From Lactifluus volemus (taxonomy: Eukaryota; Basidiomycota; Agaricomycetes; Russulales; Russulaceae), in the NCBI GenBank assembly GCA_022376515.1, contig WTXI01000007.1:558001-622000 (forward strand): a DNA stretch of 64,000 nucleotides, written 5' to 3'. Position numbers and translations under genes: made by a program. Shown here one piece after another: positions 23,837 through 36,700 of the stretch. Under the pieces are notes generated by a model. That model saw only the letters and a program-made list of their open reading frames with translations. It did not search any database and was not told the origin of the DNA. The first letter of the stretch is position 1. Every line of letters begins with the position of its first letter.

Positions 23837-25645
23837 TCAAGAATCGGAATCAGTAATAGTTTCATGCACCACCATCATATGGATCGCTTTGCTCTTCTTC
23901 GATCCCTTGTGCGCCGGGCGAGGTCTTTTCAGAGTAGGAACAGTCGTGAGTTCAAGTTCCATCCGATTAAACGGAACGTCACGCAGGTGCGTAGGAATTG
24001 CCCCAAGTGCGTCAGCTATCGTACTTCCAAGTGACGATCGTGAAGATAGCGGAGACGAGGGGCGAGGGTCATGATGATCCGCGATGGCAGCTGACGCTTG
24101 GGATGTAATCGGAGAATGTATGCTTTCAGGGGGTTGAGGCCACGCATCCCCAGAGAGAATGGACCCACGGAGTGATGACCTGAAAGAATCTCCGTCCGGA
24201 TTTGTTAGGGGCACGGCCAGAGTGTCTACCATAGGCTTGTTGGACGGGGGCGCAAATGGTGCATAACTCTGAACCACGTTAGGCGAGGGTGAGCGCAGAT
24301 TCTGGGTGGCACTACTCGGAAAGTAGTTAGTGGTAGACGGCGCAACCATGACATAGTTCTCTGGTTGAGGACTGGGAGTGGAAGAGCGTGTGGACTCGGC
24401 CTTTTTGAAAAAAGAGAAGCGCTTAGAGCGGAAGGAAGCAAAAGGGGAACCCAAGTCGAGGTCGTCGTCCCAACCAGATCTCAGTAAGTGAACCGGGATG
24501 GTTGCGGTAGATGATCGCTTACTGGGTGAGGCGTTAGTGCATAGGATTTTAAGGCATTTTGAAGGACGTACTGCATAGGCAAGATACTGATATCTCCATG
24601 GAACCTCCGTGAGAGCCAATTGAACGTGGAGTGGTACCCGTTTTGTGTTTCCTTTCCGAAAGCACATAATATACATAGTAGGAGCGACCAGACAGGAATG
24701 AACCACCATATGAGCTCGCTTTGTATGCTCATCTGTGAGGGCGAAGGTACAGTGTCGATATCCATGACCTGCGAGCGAGTTTGCGACACGCTTAGCCATG
24801 GCAGCAGGCCCGAAGTTGCGATAGATGACAAAACGAAGGCATAGACAACGGCTACGTAGAGCATTCCACCAATTGCAAAGGCGATCCGGCGGGTAAAGAG
24901 AGACAAAGAAATCTCAGGTTTGGAACGGCTTGAGGTATATCGTTCACGGTGTTTGCTGACGTTAATCACCGCGGATACTGTGGCGACGCCTAGTCAGGAG
25001 GATGGCCGCAGTAGTAGCGAATCGACTCACGGCAATAGAGGATCCCAATAACAGAAATACAAAGAGGTGGTGACCACACTATAATCAAAGCTGGCAGAGA
25101 ATTATAGACAGCGGCCTGGCAGCCGTAATCTTCAAGTATAACGAAGCGATGGTCCTGAACAATCGTATCTGCGTGGGTGTGAGATTCAAGATGTCGGCGG
25201 CTAGACATCAATTTTACGCACGTAGAGACATGTACAAGGCTGGGAACAGAAAACATACAACGGCCTCGAAAGATCTATCAAATGTCTTGCCACGTTTCTG
25301 GTCAACCATATGAATGGAGGTGATCGCTTCCAGCCGGCGAGAAATGCACAAGAAACAACCGGGGAGGGCGACCATGGCACCAAGGAGCACGACAGAAGCT
25401 AAAGGCGATATTAATACGCAGTCTGAACAATGGGCGAAAATCTCACATATGTCGCACCATAGGGGTGCTTGCACATTTTGGTTTCCAGACCAAAGTATGG
25501 CGTTGATCCCATGAATGAGGTTACAAAGAAAAAACCAAGCGATGATAGATACAGAAGGGATGCTAAAAGTGTGAACCTGCCCCGGAAGAATCAAAATGAG
25601 CAAGGCGATGGAAACGAAGGATAAAACAGGGAGTTCTAGGCGCAT
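23837..25645 (-). CDS. STE3: STE3-type pheromone receptor (class D GPCR)
   Basis: Exons: 25447-25645, 25222-25398, 25031-25168, 24572-24989 and 23837-24521; 538 residues. The N-terminus (MRLELPVLSFVSIALLILIL) and the following membrane segments match the Ste3 family: NLIHGINAILWSGN with PLWCDI, then the loop VQDHRFVILEDYGC before YNSLPALIIVWSPP. Seven membrane segments fit in the first 310 residues. The long Ser/Pro-rich cytoplasmic tail (SGWDDDLDLGSP onward) is typical of basidiomycete receptors. Expected role: a plasma-membrane receptor for farnesylated mating peptides, coupled to a heterotrimeric G protein. The frame stays open upstream to 25753; I chose 25645 because family members begin just before the first helix. 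The gene may mark a mating-type (P/R) locus, or be a non-mating receptor paralogue. Confidence 0.9.
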
Positions 25646-28169
25646 GGTGAAGGTTAATCTCTGAAGGAGACTAAGAAGTGCTGCGCGAGGTGGTGATTGG
25701 CGCTCTTCTTTTACACCCAATAACGTATGTTGGGTATCCAGAAAGGACGACATCGAGGCTCGTGTATAAAAAGAACGTGAACGCCTCGCTTATCCTCTGG
25801 TCGACGGAAGCAAACAAGCATATTGCCAGATTGAAGACAAGGCATGCGCCAGATGACTACCAGAGGACACCACTCAAAGACAAAGGCATACAAATGGGAA
25901 ATTAGCCAGATGGGCAGCATGGAGTTATGCGACAACTGTCCCGTACAAAGGGACATCCCAAGATGGTATATTGAAGACGACCTGTCAAGGTGCGCAATGT
26001 GGCGCAGTACCGGTTATTGCACCTAGTGCAAGACTTGCTAGTCTACAGCGGCAATGACGATCACGGAAAAAATAATTCTCCGTACGCATCTCAAAGCTGA
26101 CCTGGTGGATGCTGTTGATGTAGTTGCGGTGGCCGAGGAAGCAAAAACAAACATCATGACACGTGACTATCAAAGGTCACAGGTACCTGAGGGGCGGTCG
26201 CGCCGCCGCGACGACTCGGACCAGCCCGCCGAGCCCGGGGCCACTGGCAGGCGGATGTGCACTTGACAACTTTCATGGCGACACCCGTACCGACGTAAAA
26301 ATTTACGTGCGTATGGGTTCCGATTCCTCGGTTTCTTCTGGGAATCATGCAAACCTGACTGATGCCAGTGTCACTTGAGCTTAGTAACCACTTTCTTTTC
26401 ATCGGGTCCAAATCGACGGCAGTTTCTCTCATCTCGATAGCAGCCTTGATTTATTTGGACCTTATTCAATAGCTTGGGACGACGAAAGGATACATCCTGA
26501 ACTGTTTCCTCTGATCCGACCCTTTGTTAAATGGTTTCGCGAAGAAGAGTTACAGAGGCCTCCCTGGGACGATTGGTCTCATTCTTATCTTTTAAATCGA
26601 GTAATAATGGTTCTTTGTCCGCGATCTTCTGACCAAGCGACGTCCAATGCGCGGTGTCTCAGGTGTCGATGTAATGGCCCACTTGTTGCTGGAGTTTGAG
26701 CTTTACGGAAGGGCATTAGGATCATTCTCAATTTGATCATGGAGACTCGGGCCATTCATGTGAGCTGTAACAATACTTGCCATGCTAGTGCTCGGAAAGT
26801 TACGGGGCTCCACAGTACAGTAAAGGGAACTCTTTCCGTGATTCCGAGTGTCTGTCTTTCGCTATTCGGTTCGGGCATTGCTGCCTATGCCAACTCCGTC
26901 GGCACCTCCGTTTCTGGACTCGGATTCAGACCCTTGATGGCTGTATTGGCCCCGGTTGTTACGATTCTATTGAACCCAGTATCCCCTGTACGTGCATCGC
27001 ATGCTTGTCATCTGTCCTGGGCCTGTGTTGCCTGGGTCGTGAATAAGTGGCTTCAGCTCGATCGGATTCATCTCTCATTACTAGATGTTTCTTTATTCTT
27101 TCCCTTCGGCCATAAATGAGAACTTGATCGGCCATAATCATACTGATACAGGGTTCACTTGTAGCAGGATTGCTTCTAGAAGCGGTCATGCAACTTCTCG
27201 TCCTGCAATCCACTACGCCCTTGCTGGCTATAGCCTTATCACAGGGAGAAGACAGCATTATCAGCCAGAAATTACTCACACGCGTGTATTACCGTAGCAC
27301 TCGCTGTGCCTCGATACAAACCGAACTTGATTTAACAGCTTCGCAGAATATTCATGGACGAACAACGAAATACATCGTCTTTGTGTCAGTCAGGATCAGC
27401 ACCAACGTTCAGTCAGTTCCTAGGAAGTTGCTAAAAATACGTGCATCATCATTACTGTGCCGTCAAAATTACCATGAATGGATTCATGTCACCATTATCG
27501 ATCATCGAGATGAAAACAAGCGCCTGATGCGTCACCTCGCTTGGCGCTTGCAGCTGGGGACCCCGAAGGACTTGCCCATGATTTTTCATCAAATTCCCAT
27601 TATCACGCCATCCCTGGTTCCGAAATGGATGAATGAAGCACATGCAGACAACACCAAGCTGGAACACACAGACCGTGGTGACGATCGTCACAATTTCACG
27701 CACTGATTATTGTCTAAGATGCGGATAATCTGGACCTTAGCTGGATCTTCTCCAACCCACCTCAAGCTGCAAATGCTCATGTGCTCACTCTTTCGTGCCT
27801 CACCATGTCCGATGATAGGCCAGCAGGAGCATACATATCCACATGATAGAAAACGACTTGAAAACAAGGTTCGGAGAAGCTACGGAAAACTCCCCATGTA
27901 CTTGGGACGTGGACAGGCAAGGCTGACAGACAGACTCGGTCCGCCAAATTTGACATGTGGAGCGCGGGAAGAGCATTCCCGCTGTCCGATTTGGGGAGTC
28001 TCGCCTGGTGCGGCCCGACCTCCGAATAAGGCCAATCCCATGGTACAGGGCCGAGCAATTGCTACACAACACCGTCGGGTCCGACTTGGACAGATGAGGT
28101 CTTCTCAGGCATAAAGGGCAATACCAGTGGACCTGAGCGGGGAATTGGGCATAGATAGCGACCCACTCC
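25646..28169. other. Gene-poor flank of the STE3-like receptor
   Basis: About 2.5 kb with no complete gene. A coding-looking plus-strand stretch at 26385-26700 is listed separately. Other open frames, for example 26733-27119 and 27170-27706 on the plus strand, have no recognisable motif. I searched here for short reading frames ending in a prenylation motif, as mating pheromone precursors do, and found none that convinces. Confidence 0.4.
26385..26702 (+). pseudogene. Possible coding fragment of unknown family
   Basis: An open frame of about 100 codons without an ATG near its start, running into a stop at about 26700. It has a protein-like composition rich in Trp and acidic residues, with WDDERIHPELFPL and REEELQRPPWDDWSHSYLL. 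I do not recognise it. It may be one exon of a longer gene or the remnant of one. No plausible continuation was found on either side. Confidence 0.25.
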
Positions 28170-28748
28170 CTACAACGGGGTAAAAATGTCAACCTCAGGC
28201 GCAGTCAAGACGGAAATTGCACCAACGTATATGACTCCCCCTAGCCCAAAGGCCACTACCCCCTCGACGAACACTCTGAATGTACGTGCCCATATCCCGG
28301 GAGCCCCAATACTGCATGGTTGCTGCATCACATAGGCAACTGGTAAACCCGCAAGATACCAGAGAAAGAGGACTGTCAATCTCCTCCAGTCTGGGCCTTG
28401 GGGAATGTTTTGATCATCCAAACTAACCCGCCGGCACCGTCAGAAACCTGAACCAGAGAAAGAGTGAAGGAACCGCACTCTAGCTTAAATAGTCGAGAGG
28501 GTAGAGAGACCACGGATAAGCAGATGGCTATATGCCAGGTCATGTACCAGGTTGCCATTTGCCAACAAACGTCCCATTCCGTTCGGTAGGGGGTTAATGG
28601 ACTAGGTGCTTGGGTATCTCCATAGGTGACATAGACATACAACAAAGTCTGCGACGCGATGGGGTCAGATGGATGAAGGGCCGTTAGGGACTAGCGAATG
28701 TACCAATAGCGAAAAGACTCCTTTGATCACATACTCATGCAGGTACAT
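28170..28748 (-). CDS. Probable small multi-pass membrane protein
   Basis: Minus-strand model: ATG at 28748 (MYLHEYVIKGVFSLL), exon 28704-28748, a 55-base intron 28649-28703, then an exon reading TLLYVYVTYGDTQAPSPL and the hydrophobic stretch WHIAICLSVVSLPSRLF. The last exon reads DWRRLTVLFLWYLAGLPVAY followed by another hydrophobic stretch (VVAFGLGGVIYVGAISVL) and ends at 28170. The junction between the second and last exon is uncertain: only a donor near 28550 (GTACAT) with an acceptor near 28430 keeps frame, and that would remove one hydrophobic stretch. Three to five membrane spans are likely. I do not recognise the family, and the receptor-like neighbour gives no clear functional link. 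Confidence 0.35.
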
Positions 28749-30409
28749 CGTGGGGGGAAAATAGGAAAAGGGTAGTCGCTCGTTCGCTTAAAAGTTTCGA
28801 GTCGTTGTCCGTACTGCCACTGGCACACACCGGTTACTGAACGAACCGACCCGTTGGGATAACCTTAACCTTATCGAAACCGCTGGTGGGATCCGAATGC
28901 AAATACAGTACTAATACCCGTCCTATGGATGTAATTTTGCATGGAAACCAATCTCGTGGAGATGGCGATACTACAGATTTCTAACCCGGGCTTATATATA
29001 TGGGCCTACAAGACCCCGTTCTGACCCTCAAATGAGGCGCTATACATTTGGGCTTTCTACCCCTCCCACAGTTGTTCTAGCACTGGCACGGAAGCGCTTC
29101 ATATCCGATGGCTTCTGATGGAATATCCAGGATACCCTTTTCTGCAGATGTATGCCAGAAGGTGAGTCCCAAGTATATATCCAGAAAGTCTTGACAGAGA
29201 CACTCGTTGTAGGTCTTATCGAGGAAAACAAAGGGCCAGGGAGCCAAATTTCCGTGACTCCTGGGCAGGACCTGTGCCTTTTATTCATCCAGGTTCCAGG
29301 TCACGGTTCTTGATCACATATCAATAAGCCAACCATGCTCCTTCCGCCACTGATGACCCTAGCCTGCGGAAAACTATAATTGATGGGCACAATGGCCTAA
29401 GGTTTTGCTGCGCGTCGCCACTGTGCCACAACGCCATATCATCGGCAAAATTGTACGTAAAGTTTGAATTAACGCTTGCAGGAAACGCTGTGCTGTACTA
29501 CAGCTAGTCACGATCGATACACGCCGGTACGTTTTACGAACTTTGTTTATCGCCCCTTGAAGTTAATACCAACCACATGCCGTGATCGCCACTGGCAGTT
29601 AAGATACTTATTGAATGTTCCTCCAGTCCAGTACCATGGCTAAAGGATGATGATACATCCCGTGCTCTGTGAAAGGGCTCTGGTTGTCATGTATAGCAAC
29701 ATTGTGAGAGCCATCCATATCAGCATGCCACTGGCAGTGGCCTAATGGTCCTTGCTCTTAGTGGGGCCCCTGACTTCACAAACTGGTTCTATAACTTCTA
29801 TTGCCAGTGGTAAGAAAGTCATTGTAGAGTTTGGAGGGTGTACTAAATCCTTCAATTGTTGTACAATTCCCAGAATCCCAGAGTTCGGTCTTTAATACAT
29901 TCTGTTGCATGCGGCACTGCCCATCAGGAATGATTATCCTATTTTGGTTACATCTATTTGGGATTTTTCGTAAAGCTTGCACAGGAATCTATTACGGTAA
30001 GTCAATCTCCACCAAACTGGTGTGGTGCTCCGGCCTAGCGCCTGAGGCATGAGTTCTCACGGTTGAACATTGAACTGCGCACATAGCGCTAGACTCTTAC
30101 TGGACGGACTTCTATCTCAGCTTCTTTCCCCCAAAATATTGATAGATCCTGGGTTTGCAGGTTATTATTTCGAAGATCCTATGACTCCCTGGACCTCGTA
30201 CTGGCTCAGGGCTGTAGTTTTTCTTTGATTTTTTTAAGGGTCACGTTGCATCAGGCGTTGTAATAATCAGTCGAGTTGGGGTATGAGTCGGGATAGGGAA
30301 TGTATATTGTAGCAGGTTCTACCTCTACAGAGAGCTGCGATACAAGGGCTGTGTGTGGGCCGCCCATTGTCAGTATTTCTCAGATAAAACTAAATTAATA
30401 AATGAGTCA
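28749..30409. other. Gene-poor interval
   Basis: About 1.7 kb with no open frame longer than about 80 codons on either strand and no recognisable gene. The decamer GCCACTGGCA recurs near 28816, 29589 and 29730, the last copy within TGCCACTGGCAGTGGC, and an inverted form TTGCCAGTGG lies near 29801. Too few copies occur to call this a repeat family. Confidence 0.45.
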
Positions 30410-33400
30410 TTAGATGATATCAGTAGTGGCATGGTCCTCACTTAAGGTGACTAGGGAAGTCCATCCAGTGAAAGGATGACTAGAGAGCGCCTCTCCATCA
30501 ACCGGAGCTCTCGGAATGAGGTCCATGGAATGGACGCACCTTCTTTTCCCTTCACCTGTATTGGGGTCATACTGCTCCCAAACATAGCCCGTCCGCTCAT
30601 ACACCTTCACACGTGACTCAGGAATGGTTATACACGGGTACAATGAACAAAACTACGTGCCTTGAAAACATTGTCGATTACGTTCTGGCGGAGTTCTGAA
30701 TAGATTGTTCGTGCCTTGTCCTGATAGGGTCCTTCATGCACAACATAGGTCTAGTAGGTAGGTAACCAATTCATAAGGTCTAGTCAATCAACCGTGTCTA
30801 CAATTCACTCACCTCATGCAATGCTTGCAATGCAAGATAATTCATCTGGACCCAGACAGGGCCTCTCCAGTAGTTCTCCCCCATTCCAAATTCGGGGTGG
30901 GATGCGGATAAACTCCGAATGCCGTACGGCGACCACAAATGTCCGGGGTCATGCAATAAATCGAGAATGGAGCCAAGACGTGGGGAGTCCGGGGGTAGCA
31001 GAGACAATAGGAAGGGAAACAAGGACAGATAACCCTTATGACAGACATGGTAGGATTCATCTGTTTTAGATGACATTAGTCGCCTAGGTTGTCCAGGGAA
31101 CCCGAACAGCAGTTACCATCGTCATCCACACCAACGTCGCAATACATCTGTGAATCTTCGCTCCAGTGTAGGTCTGTTCAACGAAACAGTCAAGACAAAG
31201 GATACCAAAGACAGGGTGAAGCTCAAACCATCAAGATTATCGATCGCACCCTTCTCATTGCTGGCATAGTACAATCTATCTTCCTCTTCCCCGACAAACT
31301 CGGCCATTTCCTTCATAGTTCTGGAAAAGAAAGCCATCCAGGATAGTAAGTCAAGGTGCAGTTCTCCAATATGAGGCGGAGCTCTGGGATAGTCATCCAT
31401 GCCACTCGTCAGGACGTGCTTCTCTGAACGACCACGCCACCGATAAGCTTCTGTCCTGGAGCGTGCCTTGCGTCCATATTGCTTAAGTTGCCCACGCTGA
31501 GTGCGCCTAAACCACTCATAATGACGTTTGAGCGGCTCGTATATAGATTTCAAAAAAGACAGCGCAAGGTCTCGATCCTCCAGGTAGCGACTACCACGTG
31601 AGGGTTGTGAGGTTGCAAAGGGCATCTGAGGATGCCCTGTGCCAAAACCCAAACCTAGGTCCAGGTCGGTTAGCTCGTCCTGGCGTCTGAAGCGCTTTAT
31701 AAAGGCCGTTACAGCCATGGTTAACGTAGGGGGATTGGCGAAGCTGGGAACCTGTGTTTGGAATTCCGCCGGAACCTGTAACCGTGACCATGAGTGAAAC
31801 ATCCAACGGTCACGTAAAGCTCGGACAACATGCCTTACTGCGCGCTTCTTCGCCAAGAATCTGTTCGCGAGCAACCCAGCCATCATCGTCGATTAGATCT
31901 ACCCAGTCCTTGAGGATCTCTAGGCTATGGCAGAGCTCAGCGGACGTATCCGGAGAGCGGGAACACTAACTAACCTAAGGTCGTTATCCCATTCGCCAAT
32001 GTGCACAAGATGGAAGCCTTCATCCCAATAGAAGCCTCTTGGGAAGAAGCTACGACTAGGTGTTGCAGTCAACAAGGCTCTCGGTTCTGTCAAATGAGGA
32101 CCGTCGGCGCCATGTCTCTTGTCGTCATCATCGCTGTCCATCGGCGCACTATCATCGTCCCAATCATACGAGAACGCAGGGTCTACGATCGATGTGCCAA
32201 AAAAGTACCCAATACCACCAAGAAGGTTAGATGTGATTGCTTGGGAAAACGCGTCGAGTGCTTCCCAATTAGAGGAATCAGAAATGGGGAATATTTCATG
32301 GAAACGCTGGGTGAATGAAGTTGAAAAGGCAGTGACTCCTTCGTCAAGGGTTGCAGCTACGGAAGGTTCGTTAGCCTTGTAAGCGTCATCGATCACCGTT
32401 TACGACGTACAGCTTAATTTTGTCCTGGCACTCTGGCTCTCAAAGAACACATCAAACTGGAACTTTCCATCAAAGAACTTCTGTACAGCAAACAGGTTAC
32501 TTCCTGAGAAGGTGTCATCGGAAAGCTGAAGGATGAATGAAGGATGAGGGACTGAGTCCTGCCCCTTGAAGTCTTTCACGGCCTTCCTGGCATTTTCCGC
32601 AACATCATTCAGGATGAAGTCTAGATCATATTCAGTTTACGTAGGGTGGCAAGAATGAGCACGTACCCTTTGCCCGCCATATGTTTCCCGCAGGAACTCG
32701 ATACCCGCTGTAGTGGGTTCTCCCTATACGCTTAGCGAAAGCGTCAGAGAACGGACCGCCGGACACGAAGTTGTTATTTGGGCCTACAAACTCAGTCGGG
32801 AGTATGTAGCGGTGGTAAGGGGTGGAGGCGTACCATCCACAACTCGAATAGTAAAGTCACCAAGCTCAGGTGTTGACCCTGTCAGTGCGATAGGACCCTC
32901 GATGCCCTAATGTGACATTTCGGTTATTAGTGCGAGCAGAAAAGGGGGCTACGCACATTCTCGTCTTCATCTGTTTCCAAGTCGAGCCCCCCCATCCCTT
33001 CCAGTCCGGCGTAGAAGATAAAAGAGGTATGTGATGGTAGCCCTGTACAAGCGTAATAGTGAGCACGAACTCGACGTGAATGTTAAAATGCCAGAACCTG
33101 CATTGATCGGCTCCCCCTTTATTCGCGCTGCCCAGCTTCCACCATCCTCGCCACCATCGACCTTCAGTAACTCGGTGGTAATTTTGACATTGTTCTGGCT
33201 ATCTCTTAGAACTTGAATGCCTCCTTCCCGGGCATCAAACTGAGTCCACGTGTAGTGGTCCAGCTTGTCGCCTTGGTCACAAGCGTGACGTGCCCCTGCG
33301 AAGTGCGTCAGAATGGGTGCTTACGTGTCAACGTGGCATCGAAGGGGAGACTTGCTGGTAAAAGATTGATAGTCCTGGGTACCAAACCAGATAAGACCAG

Positions 33401-33542
33401 TCATTAGAGACTGGGGTATCCGCGGCCTAAGGCCAAAATAGAGGTTGGGACGGTATGTCCCCCATACGAGTGAGGCAGAAGTATTGAAAGGGTGTGGTGT
33501 GACGGAGGGGATGAACAGTAAAAGAAGCCAGAGTAACTGCAT
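30410..33542 (-). CDS. CWH41: Mannosyl-oligosaccharide glucosidase (ER alpha-glucosidase I, GH63)
   Basis: Fourteen exons (30410-30479, 30540-30604, 30661-30750, 30813-31060, 31117-31173, 31229-31775, 31834-31924, 31975-32356, 32432-32620, 32667-32783, 32834-32906, 32957-33042, 33098-33295, 33356-33542); 799 residues. A signal sequence (MQLLWLLLLFIPSVTPHPF) precedes the GH63 N-terminal block WGTYRPNLYFGLRPRIPQSL. The catalytic part shows LLGGIGYFFG, FFPRGFYWDEGFHL, GWVAREQILGEEARSKVP and ENYWRGPVWVQMNYLAL, and ends with YVWEQYDPNTGEG and SHPFTGWTSLV. The enzyme removes the outermost glucose from the Glc3Man9GlcNAc2 glycan in the ER lumen. Introns 30605-30660, 31776-31833 and 33296-33355 appear to start with GC. 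The junction at 32357-32431 is the least certain. The gene is divergent from DIS3, with 161 bases between start codons. Confidence 0.9.
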
Positions 33543-33703
33543 CCCACCCGTGTGGGCAACTAAAATTTGAAGAATTTGAGTGATGACCAGCTACAGTGCT
33601 GTAGTTTTAGACTAGACACTGACGTTGCTCGTGCTGGCGCTTGTTAGAGAGTGAGATTAGGTTAGGTTAGATTCGGGTGACACGTTGTTCACTTCCCACA
33701 ACC
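33543..33703. promoter_or_regulatory. Divergent promoter between glucosidase I and DIS3
   Basis: The start codons of the two outward-facing genes are 161 bases apart, so both promoters must lie here or overlap the leaders. The segment contains GTTAGGTTAG-type direct repeats near 33659 and no TATA box that I would trust. The assignment rests on gene orientation only. Confidence 0.5.
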
Positions 33704-36700
33704 ATGGTCGAAATCACTATACGCAAACGACAACGAGATGATGCCGTCTTCACACAACGTAAATTCTTTAAAAAAACAGCCAGAGGGAAAGTTGTCAAAG
33801 GTGCACCCTGATCGTGTTGGCTCGTGTCTGGGTGTTCAAAAGCTTTTTCAGTCATTCGAGAGAGATACCTAAGGGACGATGTCTCTTGCGGAATAGAGAA
33901 ATGTAGAGAATGCGTCTCTACTCCTAGACCACATCTTCCTTTTAGCGGTGCCGTCGATCACAAGTTGTTTCCTAATGGTCACTTTGTCCTACCTGACACA
34001 AACGTATTCCTTGCTCAGGTCTGTCCTCCACCGCGTGCGGAGACTAGCTGCTTGAGTTCATTCTGTAGATGGATCTCATGGAATCAAACTGTTTTAAAGC
34101 ACCTGTTATACTATTGCAAACAGTCCTAGAGGAAGTTCGACACCGGTCACTTCCCCTTTACAACAGACTCAAGGCGTTAATGAAGTCGGACGAGAAACAT
34201 ACTTGGATGTTTTATAACGAATTTCGCTCGTGAGTATTGTATATTGGCAAGGAACCGCTATCCACCCATAACAGGGAGACGGCTGTGATCCGCGAAGCAG
34301 GAGAGACTCCAAATGACCGCAACGACCGAGGTAAGTAATAGCAACTTCGTACCGTGAACTTGCCACACGCTGATTCAGAGCCCCAGCTATTCGCATCGGG
34401 GCAGCCTGGTACAACACGCATATATCCCTTACGCGCCCATTAATCCGAGGGCAACCGAAACCAATACTACCCACAATTCTACTTTTGACAGACGACGTCG
34501 CGAATCGATTAGAGGCTGAGAAAAATGGGATACCTTGTTCTTCAGGTAATCGGCTGTCTCTGTCACACACACACACGGTCATGAACTTTCCCGTTTATTT
34601 GCTCGTAGTTCGTCAATATGTCGAGGGCATGCCCGAATCTGCGCAACTTGTTGACCTGTTATCAGTGGGATCTGATAGTATTGAGCCAACCATAGCTGCA
34701 GGGCGCCCTCCCTTATATCCCGAGGTGAGCAGCTTCTGGTGTCTATTCCTAGCCGTGATCGATCATGACTATGATTTAGTACTTGTCCACTGGCGCACTC
34801 ATGGCAGGGATCAAAGCCGGCCAATTGCATCAAGGACACTTCAACGCGAACCAGTTCAATTTTTTAGAGGTAAGCTCTATGGGTGATAACAGATATTGCG
34901 TTTCTAATGACGACTCTTAGGGTAGCGTCAATGTGGAGGTCTATAGCAAACCAATCCTTTTGATTGGGAGGGAAAATATGAATCGAGCTGTACAGGGAGA
35001 TATTGTGGCAGTCGAAGTCTTCAGCGAACAAGAATGGAAGGCACCTACAAACGAAGTGGTCGACCAGGATTGTGAGTTGGTGTCCCATATCACTCAGACA
35101 ATGCTAACCAATCCGAAAGCTACGCTTAAAAATGACGACGCAGACGACTCGGATGAGGAGGGAGAAAGAGTGCTTGTGAATGAAGAAGTTCCGAGACCTG
35201 AAGTTCCTTCTCGAGCAGTATCCGAGAAGCAGCCCACAGGTCGGGTGATTGGCGTTATCAAGAGGAATTGGCGAGCGTATGTGGGCCCTAATTCGCACTG
35301 CCGCTGGTCCTGACAGCTATTTTTCATAACCAAGATATGTCTGTCACATAGACAGGACCTCCCTCAATTCGTCGACGACGACATCACTCTCTCAACAGAC
35401 TGTATTCGCGACACCAGTCTCACGTCTCCTTCCACGCATTCGAATGCGCACCCGCCAGGCCCCAACACTTCTTGGTCAAAAGATTCTGGTTACCATCGAC
35501 AAGTGGGATATAACATCGCGCTACCCTGAAGGTCACTTCGTTAGAGCCCTTGGCAAGGTAGAAAGCAAAGAGGCGGAGCAGGAAAGCCTGCTGCTCGAGT
35601 TTGACGTCCCATACAGGCCTTTTGGGAAGGCTATCTTGGACTGCTTGCCAGCTGAGGGGGAGCAATGGCTTGTTCCGCCAAAAAGTGATGACAACCCTAA
35701 TTGGAGAGATCGTGAAGACCTACGGCATCTAAATATCTGCAGCATTGATCCTCCTGGTGCGTATGCTCGGCTCTCAGCAAGGCAAGTTGCCCACTACCCA
35801 ATTCCACAGGTTGTCAGGACATCGACGATGCCTTGCACGCTCGTAGATTGAAAAATGGGAACATTGAAGCAGGCGTTCGTGAGTTTGGTGTTTTGATTGG
35901 ATTCAATGTCCTTGTTGAACCTGGCCTCAGACATCGCCGACGTTTCTCACTTTGTTCTCCCTGACAACCCAATGGACGCCGAAGCAGCTGCGCGCGGAAC
36001 AACGGTGTATCTCGTAGACAAACGCATAGACATGCTACCTGCTCTTCTTGGGACGAACCTTTGTTCTCTACGGCCCTTTGTCGAGCGATTAGCGTTTTCA
36101 GTAATCTGGGTGGGTAGAACTTTCCTCCTCGCTAGGAACTTCTGACATCTTCGTCAAATATAGGAATTGACACCTGACGCGAAGATCGTAGATGTCCGGT
36201 TCACCAAATCCGTTATTGCGTCTAAATGCGCCTTCACTTACGAGGAAGCACAAATTCGTAAAGATGACCCGTTTGTCCGACACCCTCTGTATTTATGAGT
36301 GATCTCACGAGATACATAGACACCGGCAAGATGAACTGACGGACAGTATCCGTCTCCTCAACACCATCGCACTCAAGTTAAAAGCAGGTCGCATGGCTGC
36401 AGGAGCGCTCAATCTCGCATCGCCAGAAGTCAAGATTCATCTCGATAGCGCGGAGTCCTCAGACCCTATAGATGTTGAGCAGAAAGAGATGCGGGAAACC
36501 AACAGTCTCGTGGAGGAGTTCATGCTTCTCGCGAACATAAGCGTCGCGCAAAGAATTCTAGAGGCATTCCCGCAAACGGCCGTTCTCCGAAGACATATGC
36601 CGCCCCCAAAAGCGAACTTTGAAAAACTCCAGGACATCCTCCAGAAGCGTCGCGGGATATCACTAGATGTGTCTAGCTCTGGCGCGCTAGCAACATCGCT

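Noticed and set aside
36271..36319. Frame break in DIS3 after the AQIRKDD motif
   Set aside because: A 49-base intron with donor GTTTGT restores the reading [15 protein letters not shown], so the gene is intact.
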